Source of the DNA: a virus
IMG/VR virus record: IMGVR_UViG_3300037264_003420
Span: 1 to 23,268 of that record
Length of the DNA stretch: 23,268 bases
Reading direction: 5' to 3' (one strand)
Under the pieces are notes generated by a model. That model did not search any database. It saw only the letters and a list, made by a program, of their open reading frames with translations, and was not told the origin of the DNA. This document shows positions 1 to 5,635 of the stretch, in pieces. Made by a program: the position numbers and the translations under genes. Position 1 is the first letter of the stretch; each line of letters starts with the position of its first letter.

Positions 1-42
1 AGAGCAAACTAACACTAAAAGTGCGACGAAAAATTTACGCAT
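1..42 (-). CDS. Start of a secreted or membrane protein (cut by window edge)
   Basis: Only the first 14 codons lie in the window; the rest is beyond position 1. They read MRKFFVALLVLVCS, a short basic start followed by a hydrophobic run, which is the front of a signal peptide, possibly a lipoprotein leader because a Cys follows the hydrophobic run. A GAGG ribosome site sits four bases before the ATG at 42, which supports the start. The mature protein and its function cannot be judged. Confidence 0.6.
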   Translation of the reverse strand, partial: MRKFFVALLVLVCS

Positions 43-226
43 ATAACCTCTATGTTGATATTGGAAAAAAATGAATAAAAATAGGGATTCGTCGTTGTGA
101 TTAGAGTTTAGCGTCAATGAAGTATTACGCAACTGTAGGCTCCCTAGACCTCTGGCATTGTCGTGCCAAGTTTCACTCGCGTCCATGTGTTGGACCCGAT
201 CCATCTATCATGTAATAGTAATCAAA
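43..226 (-). other. 184-base non-coding gap with three short hairpins
   Basis: No convincing gene lies here on either strand. Three inverted repeats are visible: 111-118 with 124-130 (seven pairs and one bulge), 153-157 with 164-168 (TGGCA/TGCCA), and 181-185 with 191-195 (GTCCA/TGGAC). The tract lies between the end of the gene at 227 and the start of the signal-peptide gene at 42, so it could be a 3' untranslated region, a leader or a small structured RNA. None of the hairpins is followed by a U-run. I do not recognise a known RNA family. Confidence 0.4.
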
Positions 227-493
227 CTATATTTTATGAGCATTGTGCCAAGATTTCAACTTATGTATATTCCTATTAACCAAAGCATCATGCAGCATAT
301 TCCCGAAAAATTCTGCCCTTCTTGGGTCTTTTCCGTAGTATCTTAAGAATTCGTCAAATCCATCTTTATAAATTTCAGCATCGAATTTATCTTTTGGAGA
401 AAAATGCATAGGACTAAGACTACTAGGAGTAAATTTCTCTTCAGGAGTCGCAGCATTTCTCATATCGTCAAGATATTCCTTGAGTGTTTTCAT
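227..493 (-). CDS. Small protein of unknown function, capsid-targeting-like N-terminus
   Basis: This 88-residue charged protein starts MKTLKEYLDDM. An AAGGAG ribosome site lies about ten bases before the ATG at 493. The N-terminal pattern (Met, Lys-Thr, hydrophobic, Lys-Glu, aromatic, Leu, acidic) resembles the capsid-targeting peptides of T4 internal head proteins, which begin MKTYQEFIAE. The rest, with FDEFLRYYGKDPRRAEFFG and a basic His-rich tail, matches no family I recognise. It follows two similarly patterned genes on the same strand at 502-678 and 675-1073. An internal head protein is a guess from the N-terminus alone. Confidence 0.7.
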   Translation of the reverse strand: MKTLKEYLDDMRNAATPEEKFTPSSLSPMHFSPKDKFDAEIYKDGFDEFLRYYGKDPRRAEFFGNMLHDALVNRNIHKLKSWHNAHKI

Positions 494-501
494 AGGTGTA
501 T

Positions 502-678
502 TTACTCCTTATTTTTCTTTTTCTTCTTTTTTTTCTTCTTACCATCAAAGGTCAGAAGAGGTGGACAAGTGCGGGTAATCATATTGCCTCCACCAAACAA
601 AGGCATTGAAAAATTAGCAATACTGCCTGTACTAGTCCCAACCTCCCTAATAACCATCCAATCTTTAAATTTCATCAT
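502..678 (-). CDS. 58-residue protein with a nine-lysine tail
   Basis: The ATG at 678 overlaps the stop codon of the upstream gene (ATGA-type coupling), and GGAGGA lies just before it. A second ATG follows at 675. The protein begins MMKFKDWMVIREVG, has a short Gly-rich centre, and ends in nine consecutive lysines followed by NKE. The tail comes from a pure A/G tract (509-540). A small, very basic protein with an MKF-Lys-Asp-Trp start would suit a DNA-binding or internal head protein, but this is inference. Coupling on both sides supports a real gene: the next start at 493 is only eight bases downstream of the stop and uses the AAGGAG at the end of this gene. Confidence 0.6.
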   Translation of the reverse strand: MMKFKDWMVIREVGTSTGSIANFSMPLFGGGNMITRTCPPLLTFDGKKKKKKKKKNKE

Positions 679-1073
679 GTCATTCCTCCCCCAGATGCCA
701 CAGTAGCCTGGAATGGAAGTCCTAATATTTGTGCCAATTTCTCTTTAGTTATCATATGCACAGAATCTTCTAGTTTCCCCAGATAAGGTTGCATTTTACC
801 ATTCTTACCCTTTATGTAAGCTCTAACGAAATTAGGGTTGGTGTCGTTTGTTCCAAAATACCTAATTCTTACATATTTATCATGCGGTTCAAAAGGCAAT
901 GTCTGCCATATAGATTGGTTAAAATAAAGACCTTCACCTGGAAAGTCTAAATAGCCAGTAGAAAATTCTTTTGGGATACCCGCACCCAATTCTTTTTCAC
1001 TTGCGTCAATATAATTGACAGGTTTATTTTCCCCGCCTTTTTCTTCCACAAATCTTTTAAAACTAAAAATCAT
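675..1073 (-). CDS. Protein of unknown function, 132 residues
   Basis: It begins MIFSFKRFVEEKGGE, again a hydrophobic-Lys-Arg-Phe-Val-Glu-Glu start like the two genes downstream, and is otherwise a mixed alpha/beta sequence with no motif I recognise. No Shine-Dalgarno site precedes the ATG at 1073. Instead an AT-rich TATATACTAT box ends a few bases upstream, which suggests a very short or absent leader. It is divergent from the gene at 1106, separated by only 32 bases. It leads a three-gene coupled block (675-1073, 502-678, 227-493). Confidence 0.65.
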   Translation of the reverse strand: MIFSFKRFVEEKGGENKPVNYIDASEKELGAGIPKEFSTGYLDFPGEGLYFNQSIWQTLPFEPHDKYVRIRYFGTNDTNPNFVRAYIKGKNGKMQPYLGKLEDSVHMITKEKLAQILGLPFQATVASGGGMT

Positions 1074-1105
1074 ACATAGTATATAATGAAGATGGGGTAA
1101 AAGTT
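1074..1105. promoter_or_regulatory. Divergent intergenic region with TATA-like box
   Basis: The 32 bases between two divergent starts contain TATATAAT on the plus strand and TATATACTAT on the minus strand. Any promoters must start here or inside the flanking coding sequence. No -35 element matching the consensus is evident for either direction, so recognition might rely on an extended or phage-specific box. Confidence 0.3.
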
Positions 1106-1525
1106 ATGAATAATTACGGATTTAAGGTATTTAAAGAGAACAAAGACATTCTTAAAAGAGGCAAAATTAAAAGCCTCTTAGACGGTCAAAACCTCATCAT
1201 GTTTTTCAGCAAAGACAATAGATTTTTTGGTGCCCCAGAAGAGAGTAGAATCGTCTTCGCCAAGATGAAAAGCCCAGAAGGAGACGAAGATATGCCTGAC
1301 AATTGGGAAGAGGAAGCTAATTTTATGGCCTTCGACCTTATGAGCGCACTCAACGGCACGAACACCCAAAACATCTTCGCAGCAAAAGATTTACCACTTA
1401 TTAAAGTGCTAGACCGTGACAATATGGAAAAACACCTCATGCAATGCCCTGATGACCCAGATCAAAGCATCGCCCCTGCAAAAGTAGACAATATAGGAGT
1501 GATTAATCTAAAGGATAAAAAATAA
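1106..1525 (+). CDS. Protein of unknown function, 139 residues
   Basis: An acidic, soluble-looking protein starting MNNYGFKVFKENKD. A GGGGT stretch about ten bases before the ATG is a plausible ribosome site. There is no recognisable domain; the middle is acidic (PEGDEDMPDNWEEE) and the C-terminus includes a DDPDQS segment. Its stop overlaps the ATG of the zinc-finger nuclease gene (TAATG at 1523-1527), so the two are translationally coupled and may act together. Confidence 0.7.
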   Translation: MNNYGFKVFKENKDILKRGKIKSLLDGQNLIMFFSKDNRFFGAPEESRIVFAKMKSPEGDEDMPDNWEEEANFMAFDLMSALNGTNTQNIFAAKDLPLIKVLDRDNMEKHLMQCPDDPDQSIAPAKVDNIGVINLKDKK

Positions 1526-2181
1526 TGTTCGGAAAAGACGACGGAAAAAGAAAGTATCAATGCTTCGTCTGCGGAGTAAACTTTGAAGATATTGTATTGA
1601 TGAATGAGCATATCCTAGCCAAACATGAAGAACTTAAAGAATATGTTCGCTGCCCATTATGCAATTATTGTGTAAGAGACTTAAGACTCCATGCAAAAGT
1701 AAAACACCCAGGCAGGGCACTCCCCAAAAACACTGGTCCTAATAGAGCCATTGTTTGGAAAGACCAAGCTGGAAGACCAAAAAGGAATAGAAAGCCCGCT
1801 TTCAGAAAAGGTCATTTTATCAGCATTAAGAATGGTGGTAAAGAATTTGAATATCAGTCAGGCTATGAATGCGAAGTGCTAGAATGTATAGAACTAATAC
1901 CAGAAGTGGTAGCGTTTGAAGCCCAGCCATTCAAAGAAGGCATCCCCTACTTATACCAGGGAGAAGCACATAACTATTTCCCAGACATACTACTAAAATT
2001 CAGCGATGGGCATGTCGAAGTTTGGGAGATTAAGCCAGCCAATCAAACTATGCTTCCACTCAATGAAGCTAAATGGAAATCTGCAAACATTTATTGCCAG
2101 ACAAGGGGATGGGAATTTATTGTTATTACAGAAGTGGGAATTGGAAAGCTTAAACAAAGAGCAAGAAGCCTGAAAGAGTAG
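1525..2181 (+). CDS. Two C2H2 zinc fingers plus a TnsA-like PD-(D/E)XK nuclease domain
   Basis: Residues 13-61 hold two zinc-finger-like units: C13-x2-C16 with H29/H34, and C43-x2-C46 with H56/H61. A basic linker (GRPKRNRKPAFRKG, 83-96) follows. Residues 110-205 look like the TnsA N-terminal/PD-(D/E)XK fold: a Tyr-Glu pair near 114-115, YFPD at 151-154, and WEIKP at 167-171 giving the D154, E168-x-K170 catalytic set, then a K...YC...GWEFIVITE segment typical of TnsA and T4 gp4-type proteins. Possible roles are a site-specific (homing) endonuclease or a gp4-like head-completion nuclease with an added DNA-binding head. An AAGGA site lies upstream. The domain call is fairly sure; the role is not. 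Confidence 0.75.
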   Translation: MFGKDDGKRKYQCFVCGVNFEDIVLMNEHILAKHEELKEYVRCPLCNYCVRDLRLHAKVKHPGRALPKNTGPNRAIVWKDQAGRPKRNRKPAFRKGHFISIKNGGKEFEYQSGYECEVLECIELIPEVVAFEAQPFKEGIPYLYQGEAHNYFPDILLKFSDGHVEVWEIKPANQTMLPLNEAKWKSANIYCQTRGWEFIVITEVGIGKLKQRARSLKE

Positions 2182-2199
2182 GCAACTCTTTCAGGCTTC
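2165..2199. terminator. Hairpin between convergent genes
   Basis: A perfect 15-base inverted repeat (2165-2179 and 2185-2199) with a five-base loop overlaps the end of the nuclease gene, including its TAG stop, and lies just past the 3' end of the convergent gene at 2208. Neither side has a long U-run, so it may act as a bidirectional terminator or as an RNA-stabilising 3' hairpin. Confidence 0.6.
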
Positions 2200-2207
2200 A
2201 GGATAAA

Positions 2208-3467
2208 TTACTCTTGCAGTTTTGATAGAAGGTCTTTAGCTGTTTCTGCTGCCTTGGTATCAGGATACTTCTTAATGATATCCTCTAACCTGTTCTTAAC
2301 AGAGGCCAACTTCTTTTCCTTAATCAAGTCCTTGGCCATGTTTAGCTTGCCGTTTGCGGCCCTCTCATTGTCTTCTTCCGTAGGCTCTAGCTTAGGCATA
2401 GGCACTGCTGCTTTAACCCCAAGCCTTGGGACGACATGGTTAATCTCGTCACCAGCCTTGAAAGAAACCTTTGCATTGTAATTCTGCTTTACTCCACCTT
2501 CAGTCCATTGAACCTTAATATCATAGTTGTAAACCAACTTGGGATCAAGTGGTGGACTGATATACTTCCTAATAAGACCCTTATGCGGCATTTTCAGGTC
2601 ATTTAACCAGACTTCAGCCTTTTCATCAGGCAATTCTACTGTCAACCAAGCTGTATCTGGGTCGTCCTCATCAAAAACTGCAAGCGGTTGTGGCACTGCC
2701 ACAGGAGCGGCTGCAACGCCCAAACCATACCCATCATACCCACCAAACCCGCCGCCTCCACCGAAATTAAAGGATGGTGCATAAGTTGGACTACCGCCTG
2801 TGTAAGTTCCACCAGTTGGGCTGTAACTGTAGCTATTACCACCACCGAAACCACCATTGCCGAAGCCACCACCATTACCATTGCCATACCATCCGTCATT
2901 ATAACCGCCACCATTACCATTGCCACCACCGAAACCACCACCAAACCCGCCGCCAACTTTGACGTTTACGTTAGTCTTATTGGTGTTGGTATTCTTGTTG
3001 TTATTACCGTTCTTATTGGCATTGGCATTACCGTTAACATTACCGTTGGCATTACCGTTTTTGTTTCCATTACCATTCTTATTATTTATACCGCCATTAC
3101 GTCCTGCACAAGCTGTATTGAATCCACCATTACCGAATCCACCATTCTTGTTGCACCTATTTGGAATAGGACACGGCACAGGAGGCTTAGTCTTCTGTTG
3201 CGTATTAGCTACAAACGGTTGCGGCCTTTGCTGTGGAGCAACAAACGGAACAACTGGCTTTTGCTGCTGAGCAAACGGTTGCGGCCTTTGCTGTGGAGCA
3301 ACAAACGGAACAACTGGCTTTTGTTGGGGAATAGGTGGCTTAACCTGATTTCCCTTACCATTTGGCGCATTCTTATTCTTGCCGTTATTACCAGCGGCTT
3401 CAACAAATCCGTTGCAAAATAATCCAACCATCATCATTAACACACAGATTTTGATTAACTTGTTCAT
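2208..3467 (-). CDS. Secreted Gly/Asn-rich protein with planctomycete TIGR03000 domain
   Basis: I place the start at the ATG at 3467 (MNKLIKICVLMMM) because GAGG lies six bases before it; an in-frame ATG at 3485 lacks one. The 419-residue product has a signal peptide (about 1-24, cleavage near VEA-AG), a Pro/Gln region with a duplicated 20-residue unit, a long Asn/Gly-rich stretch (about 105-245), then a TIGR03000-type domain (about 273-346) with its diagnostic ISPPLDP, Y-x-Y and W-x-E-G-G segments. A C-terminal helical repeat (about 370-419) has the KYPDTKAAETAKDLL pattern common in planctomycete exported proteins. TIGR03000 is known essentially from Planctomycetes. It is likely a surface or envelope protein; its role in a phage is unknown. 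Confidence 0.85.
   Translation of the reverse strand: MNKLIKICVLMMMVGLFCNGFVEAAGNNGKNKNAPNGKGNQVKPPIPQQKPVVPFVAPQQRPQPFAQQQKPVVPFVAPQQRPQPFVANTQQKTKPPVPCPIPNRCNKNGGFGNGGFNTACAGRNGGINNKNGNGNKNGNANGNVNGNANANKNGNNNKNTNTNKTNVNVKVGGGFGGGFGGGNGNGGGYNDGWYGNGNGGGFGNGGFGGGNSYSYSPTGGTYTGGSPTYAPSFNFGGGGGFGGYDGYGLGVAAAPVAVPQPLAVFDEDDPDTAWLTVELPDEKAEVWLNDLKMPHKGLIRKYISPPLDPKLVYNYDIKVQWTEGGVKQNYNAKVSFKAGDEINHVVPRLGVKAAVPMPKLEPTEEDNERAANGKLNMAKDLIKEKKLASVKNRLEDIIKKYPDTKAAETAKDLLSKLQE
3212..3323 (-). repeat. Tandem 60-base repeat inside the TIGR03000 gene
   Basis: Positions 3212-3263 and 3272-3323 are identical over 52 bases, at a 60-base period. They encode two copies of a 20-residue unit containing KPVVPFVAPQQRPQPF. 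The perfect DNA identity implies a recent duplication or ongoing copy-number variation in the Pro/Gln-rich spacer. Confidence 0.9.
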
Positions 3468-3496
3468 GGTTTGCCTCGTATTCATGTTAGATTAAA

Positions 3497-3529
3497 AGTG
3501 GGCAGAGTTACTTTAACTCTGCCCACTTG
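3497..3529 (-). terminator. Intrinsic terminator after the low-complexity secreted gene
   Basis: A perfect 15-base-pair inverted repeat (3497-3511 and 3515-3529) with a three-base loop lies nine bases past the stop of the gene at 3538. On the minus strand it is followed by TTTTAAT, a short U-tract. It separates the two secreted-protein genes, so the downstream gene at 2208-3467 probably depends on read-through or on a promoter immediately after the hairpin. Confidence 0.75.
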
Positions 3530-3537
3530 AACGTTAA

Positions 3538-4047
3538 TTACTGACCAATTCTGATTCTGATATTGGCACTATTGTTGTTGGTATTGCTGTTTGTGTTTGT
3601 GTTTGTGTTTGTGTTGGCATTAGTGTTCGCATTATTATTTGCGTTTCTGTTGCCATTCACGTTACTATTGCGACCACCACTGGCAGGCTTATTGTTGCCG
3701 TGGCCTTGACCATTTGGCTTGCACTGCGGGCGCGGCTTGCCGTCGTTTGGCCTGCAATTAGGGCGCGGCTTGCAATGACCGTTCTCGTTTGGCTTGCAAT
3801 TCGGACGCGGCTTGCAATGACCATAAGCATGGCCTTGCCCTCGGTTTCCTGGCTTGCCACAACCTGGCTTGCCATGACCGTGACCTTGCCCATTACCATT
3901 AGAAGGCTTGCAATTACCATTAGGGCCACACTTTGGAGGGCATTTAGGCTTATTTGGAGGATTAGTAGCATTTGCTACACCACCAAAACACAGACCAAAC
4001 AAAGCCAGACCAGCTAGCACAAAACTACACTTCACTAACTTCATCAC
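3538..4047 (-). CDS. Secreted low-complexity Cys/Lys/Pro- and Asn/Thr-rich protein
   Basis: It starts at 4047 (second ATG at 4044) behind an AAGGAG site. Residues 1-27 form a clear signal peptide ending near ANA-TN. The mature part has repeats of the form GHCKPRPNCKPN and GQGHG (residues 30-120), rich in Lys, Pro, Cys, His and Gly, then an Asn/Thr-rich tail with an alternating NTNTNT run (about 130-165) and a short RIRIGQ end. The evenly spaced cysteines and histidines could form disulfides or bind metal. No family is recognised. With its neighbour at 2208-3467 it forms a pair of envelope-directed, compositionally extreme proteins. Confidence 0.75.
   Translation of the reverse strand: MMKLVKCSFVLAGLALFGLCFGGVANATNPPNKPKCPPKCGPNGNCKPSNGNGQGHGHGKPGCGKPGNRGQGHAYGHCKPRPNCKPNENGHCKPRPNCRPNDGKPRPQCKPNGQGHGNNKPASGGRNSNVNGNRNANNNANTNANTNTNTNTNSNTNNNSANIRIRIGQ
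3588..3616. repeat. Hexanucleotide microsatellite
   Basis: More than four tandem copies of TGTGTT (plus strand) encode the Asn-Thr alternation in the tail of the secreted protein. Such a tract is prone to slippage in units of two codons and would change tail length without shifting frame. Confidence 0.8.
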
Positions 4048-4096
4048 TTACTCCTTCAAATTTAGAAATCTTCCATTTTAACCATAAACATTATGG

Positions 4097-4429
4097 CTAA
4101 TACTGACAGCAACTCTTACAATCTTTGTCGCATGTCAAAACTCTGTTACATCTTCCCATAAGATAACAATAAAAACAAGGTACATATCTATATTTGTGAT
4201 ACTTAGTGGACGGATAGTAACTGAGAAACCTTTTTACAAGCGGAAAATGCCCCAATATCCAGCACGCTTGCCAAAACGTTACAAAGAAAATCATACAACA
4301 AACAGGGATGTTACTGCGCCGCCCGCATCTAAAATGATGCAAAAAATAAGGTTTAAATTTACAGTTCTTACGCAGACAATACAGATATTCAATTTCTCTA
4401 ACATCAGAAGCTTTGATTTCCATTGTCAT
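4097..4429 (-). CDS. Possible small Cys-rich membrane protein
   Basis: 110 residues from the ATG at 4429, or 108 from the ATG at 4423. GAAGG lies before the first start, which is inside the end of the upstream gene (26-base overlap). One hydrophobic segment (IPVCCMIFFVTFWQACWILG, about 41-60) could cross the membrane. The N-terminal part has CLRKNCKF and the C-terminus has CFYCY, C-N-R and CDKDCKSCC, giving over a dozen cysteines. No family is recognised. The long overlap and unusual composition leave some doubt that it is translated. Confidence 0.5.
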   Translation of the reverse strand: MTMEIKASDVREIEYLYCLRKNCKFKPYFLHHFRCGRRSNIPVCCMIFFVTFWQACWILGHFPLVKRFLSYYPSTKYHKYRYVPCFYCYLMGRCNRVLTCDKDCKSCCQY

Positions 4430-4709
4430 AGCCTTCTAATTCACAGACCCGCATAATTGTTTTCTGCAACCGATTATATTCTTTTAGATTCATTTTGCAA
4501 CCCTTCTTTTTCAACCTTTTAATATCTTCTAATTTTTCTTCTGTAGTTCGGTTGCTAATGTCGTTGTAGAAATTTGGACAAGCTTCAAAAGCCTCTTTTA
4601 TAGAGGTTAGAAAATTTTCATAACACATCACCGTATCTTTGGCTTCTTGTGGAGTTAGTTCTACACCATCCTCAGCACACAAGTTGCGAAAAACTAGAGT
4701 TTCCATCAT
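4404..4709 (-). CDS. Small helical protein of unknown function
   Basis: 101 residues, largely predicted helix by eye, with a charged central stretch (TTEEKLEDIKRLKKKGCK). Its ATG overlaps the stop of the dNMP kinase-like gene (ATGA-type, 4706-4709), and an AAAGAAG ribosome site lies about nine bases before the ATG, so it is probably co-translated with the kinase. No motif is recognised. Confidence 0.65.
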   Translation of the reverse strand: MMETLVFRNLCAEDGVELTPQEAKDTVMCYENFLTSIKEAFEACPNFYNDISNRTTEEKLEDIKRLKKKGCKMNLKEYNRLQKTIMRVCELEGYDNGNQSF

Positions 4710-5341
4710 AATAATCTTCTTTCTTTAATATAAGGAATAAGAGAATTGTCGATCTTTCTATACAAATCGTCTAGACCACCATCGTTTATTAAAAAATAAT
4801 CGAAATATTTCAATTCTGGAACGCTGTTCTCGATCCAGTTATCAATATCAAACAGAATCTTACCATTGCTGTAATTCTTTGCGCAATAATCCACATAAGG
4901 TCTTATTTGAGATTCAGAGGGATTCGGATCATTATTCTCAAAGCCTGGACGCCAGAGCAAAACTGAAACGCCACCCTGCTCTTTAACCATTTTAGCTTCA
5001 TTGAGATATCTGCCATCAGATATCACCATATTAAATTTGTTTCTCAATGCAGTTCTGATCCAAACATCGGATTGTATATGCCTGAAGCCATCACCAATCT
5101 GTTGCAAACTTTTACGAATATTCAAATCAAATTCTGGAGGCACTTCATCTTTGCGTTTCCACTCTTCAATAAATTCCCATGTTACATCGAAGGAACTCAT
5201 GAACACTTTCTTCAAAGCGTCAGCGAATCCAATACGCTGCCACTTGTTTTCAGTCTCATTGTTCAGTTGTTTCACAAGATAGTTGGCCACGGAGTCTTTG
5301 CCGCCTGCCAACTGTGCGAAGATACAAATTTTGTTACTCAT
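4706..5341 (-). CDS. Deoxynucleoside monophosphate kinase-like protein (T4 gp1 type)
   Basis: A 211-residue protein from the ATG at 5341; an in-frame GTG at 5368 is possible but has no better ribosome site. Family-like features are a modified P-loop with GGKDS at 13-17 (T4 gene 1 has GVKRSGKD), FADALKK near 39-45, RKSLQQIGDGFR at 76-87, and a strand-loop ISDGRYLNEA at 107-116 followed by VLLWRPG. Such kinases phosphorylate dNMPs to dNDPs for phage DNA synthesis. The first P-loop glycine appears to be replaced by Ala, so activity should not be assumed. No Shine-Dalgarno is seen; GATAAT lies ten bases before the ATG with TTGATT 16 bases further up, suggesting a nearly leaderless transcript. Confidence 0.7.
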   Translation of the reverse strand: MSNKICIFAQLAGGKDSVANYLVKQLNNETENKWQRIGFADALKKVFMSSFDVTWEFIEEWKRKDEVPPEFDLNIRKSLQQIGDGFRHIQSDVWIRTALRNKFNMVISDGRYLNEAKMVKEQGGVSVLLWRPGFENNDPNPSESQIRPYVDYCAKNYSNGKILFDIDNWIENSVPELKYFDYFLINDGGLDDLYRKIDNSLIPYIKERRLL

Positions 5342-5420
5342 GATGAGACTATTATCTACAATTGGCACTAAAAATCAATATCATTTATTTCCAAAATTTT
5401 GTCTGGACAATACTCTTACA

Positions 5421-5606
5421 ATGTATATGCAGAAGAAACGGGAAAAACTTCAGAAAGATTTGGTCATCAGGGTACAACCTTCACTTTTCAAAAAGTTCCA
5501 GAAGAGGTGTACTGATGATTACAAATCCATTTCACAGGCCATAAGGGACTTGATGCGACAATATATTACCGAAAAAGATACCAACGATAATAAGAATGGA
5601 ATATAA
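5421..5606 (+). CDS. Ribbon-helix-helix (CopG/Arc-like) DNA-binding protein
   Basis: 61 residues from the ATG at 5421 (another ATG at 5427). Residues 14-49 have the ribbon-helix-helix pattern: a basic-hydrophobic strand (LVIRVQPSLF), helix (KKFQKRCTDDY), turn with KSIS, and helix (QAIRDLMRQYI). These proteins dimerise and bind operators as repressors. It stands first in the plus-strand block with the intein gene and the Cys-rich gene, and is divergent from the dNMP kinase gene, so it might regulate either. The in-frame upstream region to 5283 overlaps the kinase gene and is unlikely to be coding. No Shine-Dalgarno site is obvious. Confidence 0.7.
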   Translation: MYMQKKREKLQKDLVIRVQPSLFKKFQKRCTDDYKSISQAIRDLMRQYITEKDTNDNKNGI

Positions 5607-5635
5607 TGAATGGAATGAAAGGTAGGGCAGCATGA

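Noticed and set aside
3212-3323. CRISPR-like direct repeats
   Set aside because: There are only two copies of a 52-base unit, in frame inside a gene, with an eight-base remainder rather than unique spacers. It is a coding tandem duplication.
2688-3422. Long plus-strand reading frame opposite the secreted Gly/Asn-rich gene
   Set aside because: It is the complement of repetitive Asn/Gly codons, which rarely give stops. It has no ribosome site, and its Thr/Ile-rich product looks like an artefact of composition. The minus-strand gene has a signal peptide and a known domain.
5283-5420. N-terminal extension of the ribbon-helix-helix gene
   Set aside because: The extra 46 codons lie partly opposite the dNMP kinase gene, are not like any ribbon-helix-helix extension, and have no ribosome site. 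The domain begins soon after the ATG at 5421.
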